DNA of 64,000 nt from Microglena sp. YARC (lineage: Eukaryota > Chlorophyta > Chlorophyceae > Chlamydomonadales > Chlamydomonadaceae), in contig CM039464.1 of the NCBI GenBank assembly GCA_022414725.1, positions 1,116,001-1,180,000 on the forward strand. The letters are read 5' to 3'. Position 1 is the stretch's first letter; each line of letters opens with the position of its first letter. Positions 11,549 through 24,713 of this stretch are shown piece after piece. Below the pieces are notes generated by a model. The model saw nothing but the letters and a program-made list of their open reading frames with translations, was not told the DNA's origin and did no database searches. Both the position numbers and the translations under genes were made by a program.

Positions 11549-14500
11549 CTAACAGCAAAGCTACTGCCATTACGAGAGTGAGTTAATTTCATCCAGTTGT
11601 TTCCAGAATATTTGTTGGATAAATCATAGGAGGGAAATTCACCCCCATAATAGCAGATGTGATGTGATGCAAGGCCAGACCCTAACTAGATGGCTCACTG
11701 TCTTTGATAAATACAAGTTGTTTTTGGCGGAGCCCCCTCTTCAAGGGGGCGGGAGCCCCCAGGGTTACCCATTTTGTCGGTTTGACCAGAAAACTTGAAG
11801 CCTGACACGTCAGCCAACGGTCGCGTAACTAAGTCGCTTCCCTTGCCACCTGTTGCTCCGTCGCGAACACTCTCCGCCAATTTTTAGCTGCATCGAACTT
11901 GTTCTAGCTGTCTGTCTTATTGTTTCTCAGTTACAAGCAAGGTGTTTATGTGTTCTATGTAGGGAACGGCAACATGACATTATATAATATCATGTCGTCA
12001 TATGATATCATATGATACCAGCAGTCTGACTAGGCCAAAGTTACCATTATATACAATATCATATGATGCAATTGCTTTAAATTTTATCAATTTTAATAGG
12101 ATCAAATTAAATTGAATTATGAATTTCATTGAAACGATGGATGTTGCAGCTTTGTTGGCTATACAGTGACAAAAATGAGAGATTTTGAAGGGTTGTTGGA
12201 TTTTGAGCAGCACTGATCGTTCCTGTAATGTAATGCAATGTGTAGATTGGCTTCATTTTACGAATTTGATACAAGAAAAATGAGACCAATCAGGGGTCTG
12301 GTTGATTTCAAGGATTGTTTTACAAGGTATTGCATGTTTGGGCCCAGCCTAGACGTGAACGGTACGTCCCGTCCTCCTGAACGGGTTTTTGGCCTAATCA
12401 TAGCCCTATGGGATTGTTTCGTTCATTGTGATGCTTCCATGTTTCGCCTCGATTTTTTGACGACAATTCTGCTCCCAAACTTATGTATACGCACAGGTGG
12501 TGGTTCAAATTTGAAATGTTAGCTCAATGCACCCTTAAATCAAATTGTAAACTGTTAATTGTAGCTATTTGGCCCAACCTGAGCTCCTTTTCGTGAATTG
12601 CGACGCTCACGCGTGCTATATTGAGAATTTGTCCGGTATAAATAAGTCTTATAATTCATCAAAATATAGAATGTTCAACTTTTTTTATGTTTTTCATGAA
12701 ACCTGAAAATGTTGTTTTGTGACTCACTAACCAACTAACTAACTAACGGACGGACAGACGGATGGGCGGTCATTTTAATTGGTGTAATCCCAAAACTCTT
12801 CCAAAACTCTGGTGATTTTTTCATTTGGGTACAGAGTGTGACAATCTATGCATTTCACATGCACACATATATGCAGACGTACACGCACATGCACACACAT
12901 AAGCATGCACGCTCAAGCACGCACAAACCACACATACATGATTGCACACATGCACACACATGCGCACTTGCATATCGACACGAACAGAGTTATGAGGGAA
13001 AACGCAAAAAATGAAAGCATGCAAGTACACACCAAATCATGCAAGCATGTAAACATGCACGCACAAACCCACACATTCACCCATGCACACACCCACATGC
13101 ATACACACACGCACACACACACATGCACTCATGCACACACACACACTCACATACTCACTCTCACACACACACGCACACACACATGCTTGAATACGTGCAC
13201 ATAAACATGCATACATGCATACACACTCACACACACACACCTAATTGTGTTTGAAGCCGTGGTAATACCCTATCCCCCACCCTATAGTCAGTGCACACAA
13301 GCATACATGCACACACACACATACTTACTTGCACGCATGCACCCATGCACGCACGCACACACACACATACACACTCACACACACACATGTGTATGCATAT
13401 TTGCACAAAAACAAGCACACATGCATGAGTGCATGCAATCACACTCATAAGTCTGTTTGAAGTCACGTTAAAACCTTACCCCCAGCCCTACTGACTGTGT
13501 TGGTCAGTGCAAAAAGCGCAAAAACTGCGCGCTGCGCCCACAGGGGGTTGAAAAAACTGCGCGAAACGCGCAGAGGGGCTCAAAAGGGCAGCGCGGCACC
13601 GCGCTGCCGCGCGCGCTTAGTAGTACCCTGGTGGTAATACCCTATGTCACACCCTACTGTCTGTGCAGGCAGCAGATGACAAGGCAGCAGCTGGCAAGGC
13701 TGCGGCTGAACTTCAAAGAAGGTTAGACGCCACAGAGCAGCAAGCAGCCGCAGCCACAGCCGAACTCCAAGCCCAGGTAGCATCACTTCAAGCCCAGGTA
13801 GCGGCCGCTGACCTTCAGAGAAGGTTAGAAAACGCAAAGCAGCATCAGCAGCAGCAACAACAGGAGCAAGCAGCCGCTGCCACAGCAGAACTTCAAGCCC
13901 AGGTAGCATCACTTCAAGCCCAGGTAGCGACCGCTGACTTTCAGAGAAGGTTAGAAGATGCAGGGCAGCAACAGCAGCAGCGACAACTGCAGCAAGCAGC
14001 GGCAGCCACAGCAGAACTTCAAGCCCAGGTAGCATCGCTTCAAGAACAGGTAGCCACAGCTGAACTTCAGAGAAGGTCAGAAGACGCAGAGCAGCAACAA
14101 CAACAAGCAGCCGCAGCCACAGCTGAACGTCAAGCACAGGTGGCATCACTTCAAACACAGGAAGCCACAGCTGAATTACAGAGAAGGTCGGGAGACGCAG
14201 AGCAGCAACAGCAAGTAGCCAAAGCTGAAGTGCAGAGAAGGTCAGGAGATGCAGAGCAGCAACAGCAGCAACAGCAAGTAGCCACAGCTGAAGTTCAGAG
14301 AAGGTCAGAAGATGCAGAGCAGCAACAGCAAGTAGCTACAGCCGAACTGCAAGCACATGCTGCTCCACTTCAAGAACAGGCAAGGCAGCAGGCTGCAGAT
14401 GACAAGGCAAGTAGAATTCCATTCACACCCAAGCTCTGCTCACATGCACAACTGATATCCATGTTACATTACCCATACACCCAACTAGTGGTGCTGACAC

Positions 14501-17500
14501 GCACTTTGGGAGCAGTGCCTCTACTAATAACTAAAATAAGTAGTGGTGCTCACACACGCTTTGGGAGCACTGCCCATACACATAAAAGGTGGTCCCCACA
14601 CACACTTTGGGAGCACTGCCCATACACATAAAAGGTGGTCCCCACACACACTTTGGGAGCACTGCCCATACACATAAACAGTGGTCCCCACACACACTTA
14701 GGGAGCACTGCCCATACACATAAACAGTGGTCCCCACACACACTTTGGGAGCACTGCCCATACACATAAACAGTGGTCCCCAGACACACTTTGGGAGCAC
14801 TGCCCATACACATAAACAGTGGTCCCCACACACACTTTGGGAGCACTGCCCATACACATAAACAGTGGTCCCCACACACACTTTGGGAGCACTGCCCATA
14901 CACATAAACAGTGGTCCCCACACACACTTTGGGAGCACTGCCCACACACATAAACAGTGGTCCCCACACACACTTTGGGAGCACTGCCCATACACATAAA
15001 AGGTGGTCCCCACACACACTTTGGTAGCACTGCCCATACACATAAGAAGTGGTCCCCACACACACTTTGGGAGCACTGCCCATACACATAAACAGTGGTC
15101 CCCACACACACTTTGGAGCACTGCCCATACACATAAACAGTGGTCCCCACACACACTTTGGGAGCACTGCCCATACACATAAACAGTGGTCCCCACACAC
15201 ACTTTGGGAGCACTGCCCATACACATAAACAGTGGTCCCCAGACACACTTTGGGAGCACTGCCCATACACATAAACAGTGGTCCCCACACACACTTTGGG
15301 AGCACTGCCCATACACATAAACAGTGGTCCCCACACACACTTTGGGAGCACTGCCCATACACATAAACAGTGGTCCCCACACACACTTTGGGAGCACTGC
15401 CCACACACATAAACAGTGGTCCCCACACACACTTTGGGAGCACTGCCCATACACATAAAAGGTGGTCCCCACACACACTTTGGTAGCACTGCCCATACAC
15501 ATAAGAAGTGGTCCCCACACACACTTTGGGAGCACTGCCCATACACATAAACAGTGGTCCCCACACACACTTTGGGAGCACTGCCCATACACATAAACAG
15601 TGGTCCCCACACACACTTTGGGAGCACTGCCCATACACATAAAAGGTGGTCCCCACACACACTTTGGGAGCACTGCTCATACACATAAGAAGTGGTCCCC
15701 ACACACACTTTGGGAGCACTGCCCATACACATAAACAGTGGTCCCCACACACACTTTGGGAGCACTGCCCATACACATAAACAGTGGTCCCCACACACAC
15801 TTTGGGAGCACTGCCCATACACATAAACAGTGGTCCCCACACACACTTTGGGAGCACTGCCCGTACACATAAAAGGTGGTCCCCACACACACTTTGGAAG
15901 CACTGCAAACACGTATCCCATACACACAAGGATCCCATGCACACATATGCGGAATATACTCACACTTCTGGACTGTCCAAAAGCAGGCAGCACAGATGGC
16001 ACATGCACATGAGTGTAGTAAGGAATACACGCACACTTGCGTACTGTCACAGACAGTACCCCACACACACACCCCACCCCACCCCTTCCAGACACACACA
16101 CGCACATAAAATACCCAATCTCAACCCCCCCACCCCCCATACACTCCCACCTTCTACCCCCACCTCCACATTATGAACCCCCAAATCCTCCTCACATATG
16201 CGCATATAAATATGCAGGCAGAGTAAGAGGCCGAACGTAGATGGCCAGCCGGCAATGCTGAGAATCTGCTTCAAGGACGCAAGGCCCTCCAAACCCAACC
16301 TTCAAACCACCACCAGCCCCCCTACTCCCACCTCTTCTACCCCCACCCCCACATCCTGTACACCCAAATATTCCCTGCACTTGCACATACTAACATGCAG
16401 GCAGAGTTAGAGGCCAAATGTAGATGGCCGGCTGTCGGTGCTGTTAATCTGTTACAAGCATGCAAGGCTGGAGATGTACAGATAGCCCCCCCGACACTCA
16501 CACACCCACACACCCACACACACACTCTGCACAGATAACCTAACACATATCACCTGCAGGCAATGGATGTGGATCAAGCAGCTAAAATGCAACACCAACT
16601 GGATGCAGCGGTGCTTGAGTCGTCCCTCAAATTGACTGGCCTTGGACAACACCTGCAGCAGGTTGATGGTAGTCGACAGGAAGCTGACCAGGGGGTGGAG
16701 AAGCTGCAAGCAGCTGCAGCCACAACACAGCAGGAAGCTGCTGGGCAGGTGATAGAGCTGACAGCAGCTTTGTCTACAACACAGCAGGAAGCTGCTGCGC
16801 AGGTGATGAGGGCTGAACGTAGATTGCCAGCTGTCAGTGGTGAGAATCTGCTTCAAGCAATCAAGGCAGAGGATGTTGCTGGAACCCTTTCACTATTGAA
16901 GAGGGGTGTGGAAGTCAACTTCCGTGATCAGGTAAAGCTGCTTCTCGCCCATTGTTTAATGTTCAAGGCCATAGTAATCACTCACCAGCAGAGATTTTGT
17001 TCAGGAGTTGGGCATTCATCGCTAGTTTCAGCATTTACAATGTAACCTATATTTTGACAGAAAATCTTTTAGTACCAGCCCTGTATAGTGCCTTATACTT
17101 CTACTTAGTATTGACTAAAAGACTTCAGGATGCACAATTTTCTTCTATTTGGCTGAACAAAAGCTATTGTATCGAAATATCATGCTAAGGATAAAGTTAC
17201 AGGCAGTAAGGATCTGATGGAAATATTGAATGCAGACAATGTGAACAGAGCAGCACACTCGAAGGAGTCGTTTTGAATGCCATTGAGCGCCCTTTACGGG
17301 AGGCGGGGACACACTTCTAGTTCCCGGGCACACTGTCCCTCAGGTGCCGTGTATGTGTGTGTGGGTGGGGGTGGGTGGGGGGGGGGGGGCTCACTGGCCC
17401 TGAGAGGCCGAACTGGTTTTCTGAGCAGGTTCTTAAGAGATGCCATTCAGTGATGAACTGAGTGCCATTGATGGTAGTTTTTTACATTTATTGCATTGGA

Positions 17501-20500
17501 ATGGGAGCGGGATGCTGCTGTTATTATAAGTGCACCCTCATGTTATTTTAAGTGCACCCTCATGTTATTATAAGTGCACCCTCATGTTATTATAAGTGCA
17601 CCCTCATGTTATTATAAGTGCACCCTCATGTTATTATAAGTGCACCCTCATGTTATTATAAGTGCACCCTCATGTTATTATAAGTGCACCCTCATGTTTT
17701 GAACTAGGGCTTTGGATCGAAGGGGGTAGTGGAGAGGCTGTGGGTGGGTGGGTGGGTGGGGTGGGGGTGGGGGGGAGGGTGGGGGGGTCATCAGATAGAG
17801 CTAGGGAAGGAAAGGGCTTATCTAATTGTAGTTGTAGTGAAAAATATCATGTGGCACTGGGTAGTGTGTAGTTTGTGACCTGAGCCTGGTGACCTGGCTA
17901 CCTTGGGTGGGCAGAGGGCTCCTGGTGTAGTATTGTGCTGGCAAAGATTGTTCGTAGCATGCATAATCCGTTAGGAATAGCCGGAATATTTAGTATCGTG
18001 CTTGCGAAGGTCGTATGTAGAATACATAGGGTCCGGCATGTCATATGATGTTGAGCAAAGGCGAATTTGATATCATATGATATCACACGAATTGTATCAT
18101 ATGATATTGTATATAAATAGTAACTTTAGCCTAGTCAGACTGCCGGCATCATATCACTAAAATGTTTAGTATAAGCATGCAGGATGCTTCACCCAAGGAA
18201 GTAGAGAAGAAAGTCGCTACTCGTAGCCGAATAGAGCAACAAACATTGAACAACTTTTGCGAAGGATCTTGACACCTGCGATGTTGATAACTCTAGTTAT
18301 GCGCACTCCAACTATGAGCGAAAATGGTGGGTGTGGAGGTGGTCGGAATCGTTCAAACGCCTGGACAGCTGTCGGACAGACGGACAGACGGCGGAGAGAG
18401 ACACGGGGGGAACTTGGGGCTTCAGCCCCGGGACCCCTGGGGGGTCCAGAGGGGGCTAAAGCGAAAACATGATACCTTGAGATCACTGAAATTTTTAGTA
18501 TCAGCATGCAGGATGCTTCACCCAAGATATTTCCAAGCATACATGTTGAGAATCAGCGTAGATGATGCCTAAGCAAAGCATCTGAAACCTATAAACATTT
18601 CTCACACCTGATTTAACGGCACTCTAAATTCCATGATAAAAGTTGCCATGATAAACAGGGCTCACCACCACCCTAAACCCTACATTGTAAACTGTAATCA
18701 ACCCTAATATAAGCTATAACTATGTAACCTATTAACCTACTAACTCTGGAGGCGTGAGTCCACTGCTCTGTCTTGTATTATTTTATGTTCACCAACATCC
18801 CTGCTATTACAAGGGCTTAAGCCACTACTCCCCTCAGTGGTTAATGATTGTATGATTGTTCCCATGTGAAAGGAGTGAGGATCCAAGTAATGACGTGGAT
18901 ACTGCCTCTGGTTGTTAACGACTGCTCTTGAAACATGACAGCCCGTGGGCAAATTCATGCAACCACTCAATTTGTCAGTGTTTCATTCGGTGGGTGTCTT
19001 TGGCCTCCCTCCCCCTCCCAATTTTGTTATCAGTATATCAATGTGAGGGTGTTTTTGCTTTTGAGTAGGACTCAAGTCATGCACCATTCTTATATAGTAA
19101 GCGGACAGGCACACCAATCACGGGTAACAATCCTTCTGCATCCTTCCTCTCTCCTCCCTCTCACGCACTCACTCACCCACTCACTCACTTGCTTTATAAG
19201 TTTTCCATGGGTGGGTGTATTTGCTTTTTAGTATGATACAAGTCATGCACCATTCTTATGAAGTTAGCAGACAGGCAAACCAATCACGGGTAACAATCCT
19301 TCTGCATCCTTCCTCCTTCCTCCCTCCCTCTCACTCACTCACCCACATACTCACTCAAAAATTGAAAATTAGTACGCCATGCCACAGGCGTGAGATTGAG
19401 GGAACCCTCATGTTTGCATGCATGTATACATACTGGACATGGCTACCATGTTGGGTTTATTTGGTTTCGCAGACCTTCTGCGCCTGAGCTTGGACTACCG
19501 CGCGACAGCACGAAGGGAAGTTCTCTACCTCTTCCAAGGCGGCAAATCTGAGATTTGGTGAACCTGTCCAGGGCTTGAACCTCAGACCTGTCTGATCGTC
19601 AACCCACTCACTCACTTGCATTATCAATTGTTCCAAGGGTGGTTGTTTTTACTTTTTAGTGTGATTCAAGTTATTTGCCATTCTAATGAAGTAAGCAGGC
19701 AGGAAAACCAATCACTGGTAACTGCAGTGTTTTTTATTTCAGATTACTGTAAGCAAGGTTGTGTAGCTACTTGGGCTACTCATGCCTGAAAGTTAATGGA
19801 TCTAATAGTTACCGTCGGCTTCTAGGCAATTCCAACGTCTAATTGTTAATCTAGGTACCTTAATCCTACCTTAATGTATGTAATGTTACCTTAATTATTT
19901 TTCATTAATACCTTATTTGGGCCTATCTGAATGTTACATATCATCAAGCAAGGCTGACAGACTGCCAGCATACATGTGCGCCATAGGTATGGTAGCACAC
20001 AGTTATTTGTTTTGCATGCCTAAGCATGCACTGCTTGCACAACCTATGCTTATATACAAGAACATTGTTCCTACCTCGCAGTGGGAGAATACACCCCTGC
20101 ACTACACCGCAAGCTTCGGCCACCTTGACTGCCTACGCGCTTTGTTGGCAGGCGGAGCCAAGGTGGATGTGAAAGACAAATACGTAAGAATGGGCGTATG
20201 ATACTTGCACCACTGCTGTGTCTGGGGTGTTACCCAGGAAGAGGGCCGTGTGCCCCCCTTATTACCTTATCAAGCAACTATATAGGGTGTAACACAGGAA
20301 GGGCCGTGTGCCCCCCTTATTACCTTATCAAGCAACTATATAGGGTGTAACATGGGAAGGGCCGTGTGCCCCCCTTATAACCTTATCAAGCAACTGTCTG
20401 GCTAACACAGCTTCAGGGTGCAACCTGTCCGGACTTGCATGCTAGATGCAGGGAGAGCTTAGACTGATTGATTGGAGTTGGGGGTGGGCATGGGGTTGGG

Positions 20501-23500
20501 GGTGGTGGTGTGTGTATGTGTAGGGGGGGGGGGGGGGGGGGGGGGGGGGGGTATGATGGTGGTGGTGCAGATGGTAGTGTGTGTCGAGGTAAGTTGGTAT
20601 ATGTGGGGACAGGTCAGGGGTGGTGGGTGTGGGGACAGGGCTGTTGTTCTTGCCATTGGTGGTGGTGGAGGTTGGGGGGATGTAAGTGGGGGTGTCTGTG
20701 GGTGCCGCTTGTCTGGGGTGGGAGTGCAAGTGGGGTGGGTGGGTTGGTTTTGGTGTTAATGGGGTTGGGGAGGCTCGTAGCATTGTGTGTTCATCTGGGG
20801 GAGGGGGGGAGGGGGCTGAATATGGAGTGGGACGCTATTTATTGTGGGTTTGGGTTGGTGGTGTGGAGGGATAGTATGTCCCATGTGGTCCTTGTTAGTG
20901 AAATTCAAAGTGATGACCAAGTAGGGATTTTTGGTTGCTTGGAAATTATGATAATCCTTTAAACCTCCCTCCCTCACTCTCTCCTTTATTCTCTGTATTA
21001 GTATTTTCATGGTGTTTTTGCTTTTTAGTAGGACCGGGCGCCACTCTTCTGAAGTAAGCGGGCAGGCAACCTAATCATGGGCAAGCAGTCTGAGCCTATT
21101 CAAATATTGCATTTCTGCAAACAAGGCTGACAGCATGCCTACATACATATGCGGCACAGGTATGGTATAGACACACATATGGTAGCACACAGTCTGGTGT
21201 TTTGCATGTCATGTCAACATGCACCGCTTGCACAACCTATGTTTTCTAAACACTTGCATTGTTCCTACCTCAGGATAAGCGGACACCCCTGCACTGGGCT
21301 GCACGCAACTGTCACCTTGACTGCCTGCGCGCTTTGGTGACAGGCGGAGCCACAGTTGATGTCACGGACAATGTAAGAATGAATGTGTGGTAGTTGCACC
21401 ACTACTGTGTAGGGGTCGGCTATGTTATATAATATTAGTGAATACATAATATTATATAATATTAGTCGGACGAGCCGTCTCACCAGAAATTCGAATTTAG
21501 TTGAAAAACTAAGATTATTGTGACACTAAAATAATATTAGTTAATATTAGTATTTCAAACACTAATATTAGTTGCCGTTCCCTACTACTGTGTCAGGGGT
21601 GTAACACGGAAAGGGCTGACTGCCCCCCTTAAAACTATCAAGCAACTGTACCCCTGCATACATGAAGCGCTACACGCGGGCCGTGGGTTTTACCTTGCCC
21701 CTTGAGATGTTTTCGGCCTCCTGCCGGTCTTGTTTGTGGTACATGCGTTGTCCGTATTCGAACTGATTTGCATACCTGTTTCCCCAAGCGGTACGTTTGG
21801 GCGGTTTGTCCTGGATCATTGGGTTGTCACAGAACAAAGAGACAAGGAGAAAATATAGACGTGGTGAGGAGCTGTAATGGTTAGAACATCTGGTTCAACA
21901 AACAGCCACGATGCCAACAAACAGCCAGCCACGATGCCAACAAACAGCCAGCCACGATGCCAACAAACAGCCAGCCACGATGCCAACAAACAGCCAGCCA
22001 CGATGCCAACAAACAGCCAGCCACGATGCCAACTAACAGCCAGCCACGATGCCAACAAACAGCCAGCCACGATGCCAACAAACAGCCAGCCACAATGCCA
22101 ACAAACAGCCAGCCACGATGCCAACAAACAGCCAGCCACAATGCCAACAAACAGCCAGCCACGATGCCAACAAACAGCCAGCCACGATGCCAACAAACAG
22201 CCAGCCACAATGCCAACAAACAGCCAGCCACGATGCCAACAAACAGCCAGCCACGATGCCAACAAACAGCCAGCCACAATGCCAACAAACAGCCAGCCAC
22301 GATGCCAACAAACAGCCAGCCACGATGCCCAACAAACAGCCAGCCACAATGCCAACAAACAGCTAGCCACGATGCCAACAAACAGCCAGCCACAATGCCA
22401 ACAAACAGCCAGCCACGATGCCAACAAACAGCCAGCCACGATGCCAACAAACAGCCACGATGCCTTTGGGTCGCTGAATCTGTTCGTATCGGCATGCACA
22501 ATGCTTCACTCAAGAGATTGGTGTGGGTGCTTCCTCTTGTTGATGATGATCTAAAACTAAAACTGATGATGATCGCTCGATTTACCTATAGTGTGTCATT
22601 CTGAAGCATAACACCCTGTGGGAAAATTCATTCAGCCACACACCATGTAAATATTTTGTTCGGTAGGTGTCTTTGGTCTTGTTTCTGCATGCGAGTAGGA
22701 TCCAAGTTGTGGGGGTGGGGGTGTAATAATTCAGGGTGGCTTTGTGGGGGCGGGGTTGGTTGATGCAGATGGGGGTGGGGTGTAATTAAGTCGGGATGAA
22801 TTTGAGGTGGAAGGGGTGGGGTTGGGGATGCTTGTGGCATTTGTGGATTTATGGCTTCGGTTTGATAGGCTTGTTTTAGTAGGGTTGGTGAAGTGGGGTG
22901 GGGAGGGGGTTGTGTTGGTGGAGTGGGATGCTATTGATTGCGGGTAAGGGTTGGTGGTGTGGTGAGATGGTATGTCCCATGTGATCCTTGTTAGTGGCAT
23001 TCAAAGTAATGACCTGGTAGCGGTTGCTTGGCAAATGATGGCAATCCTATATCAACCTCCCTCACTCCCTCACTCTTTTGCTGTATCTGTGTTTCGATGG
23101 GTGAGTTTTTTCTTTTGAGTACAAGTCGTGCGCTATTATTATGAAGGAAGCGAGTATGCAAACCAATCACAGGTTACTAGTTTGAGCATATCTGAATGTT
23201 TAATTTCATCAAGCAAGGCTGACAGAGTGCCTACATACATGTACGCCGCAGGTATGGTATCAACACACCCATGGTAGCACACAGTCTTTTGTCTTGCATG
23301 CACCGCTTGCACAACCTATGATGTATAGTTTCTACATTGTTTTTACCTCACATTCCTATTCTACATTGCTCCTGCCTGCCTATTCAACATTGCTCATACA
23401 TTGTTCCAACCTCGCAGTGGGAGAATACACCCCTGCACTACGCCGCAAGCTTCGGTCACCTTGACTGCCTACGCGCTCTGTTGGCAGGTGGAGCAAGAGT

Positions 23501-24665
23501 GGATGTAAAAGACAAATACGTAAGAATGGGTGTAATGATAACACCTGGTGGGGCGTGGTGTTAAGGGAGCCCGTCGTACGCGGGTGGGGAGCGGTCTCCT
23601 ACCTCAACTGGACAAGCTACCATCGCGGTTAACGACAACCTGCAACGCCAAGAGCGACCGAAGGGGGTGTCGAACCTCCGAATCTTCGTCCTCCTTCATC
23701 TGGTCTACCACTAGACCATTGAAGAATGGGTGTATGATACTTGCACCACTGCTGTGTCTGGGGTGTTACCCAGAATGGGCCGTGAGCCCCCCTTATAATT
23801 CCCAAGCAACTTTGTGTATTCATGAAGCGGGACATGCAGGCTGTGGGTTGCGTTATGCCCCTCCATGATACTTGTTTTGCGGCCTCCATCCAGTCTTGTG
23901 TGCGGTACCGGTGATTGCTGGATTTTTATTGATACGCCTGCATACCGGTTTCCCAAGAGGGTACGTTTGGGCCATTTGTATCATACATGTGCATCATAAG
24001 TATGGTATCAACACACCTATGGTAGCACACTGTCTGTTGTTTTGCATGTCTAAAGATGCACCTCTTGCACAACATATGGTTTCTTGACACTTTACTTGTT
24101 CCTACCTTTCAGGTTGGGAGGACACCCCTTCACTACGCCGCAGAGAAAGATCTTGACTGCGTACGCGCTTTGATGGAAGGCGGAGCTGCGGTGGATGACA
24201 AGGACATAGTAAGAATGACTGTATGGTAGTTGCACCATTACTGTGTCTGAGGTGTGACCCTAAAAAGGCCTTATGCCCCCCCATGAAACTATCAAGAAAC
24301 TGTGCGCATGCATACATAAAGCGCTTTACACTGTTACCTTCATATTGCAACATGAACACAATGATTGATTGCTTGGCACACCCTGATTTTGGTCTTGGAA
24401 GGTAGGCAGTGTGGATGAAGCAGAAAGTCAGCTTGCTTGTAGCATGTTCTGCAACCATTGTATTGTGGATGCTTGTCAATGTTTCAGTGCTTTGAAGTTA
24501 TGGCAGTGCCAGTGTTGGATGTGGTTAAGCTCTGTTGGTGTTGGTTGGGATGGCTTGGGTTGCTTGGTGTTAATTTAATAGATACTGGCAGCCGTGGTGG
24601 TAGATAAGCTTGAGAGCCGGAAAGGGATATTGATTGTTTCCAGAGTGATAATTGTAGTGTCAGCC

Positions 24666-24713
<48 letters not shown>

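Larger units (their letters stand above)
16932..20081. other. intron with repeats and inserted elements
   Basis: It includes a possible decayed exon at 17203-17275 (acceptor TTACAG, then GSKDLMEILNADNVNRAAHS), G-rich tracts, a 22-bp tandem repeat, a MITE and a SINE-like element, plus duplicated intron segments such as CAATCACGGGTAACAATCCTTCTGCATCC at 19117 and 19282. Confidence 0.5.

Noticed and set aside
12238..12522. A 94-codon frame inside the intron
   Set aside because: No domain, no splice signals in phase and no similarity to the gene around it.
14531..16140. Three overlapping reverse-strand frames of 380-480 codons, Cys/Gly/Val-rich
   Set aside because: They lie on the 46-bp satellite, which lacks stops in reverse. 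All three phases are open, as expected when the period is not a multiple of three.
21816..22604. Frames of 200-227 codons on both strands
   Set aside because: They follow from the stop-free 23-bp satellite and have no domain or codon signal.
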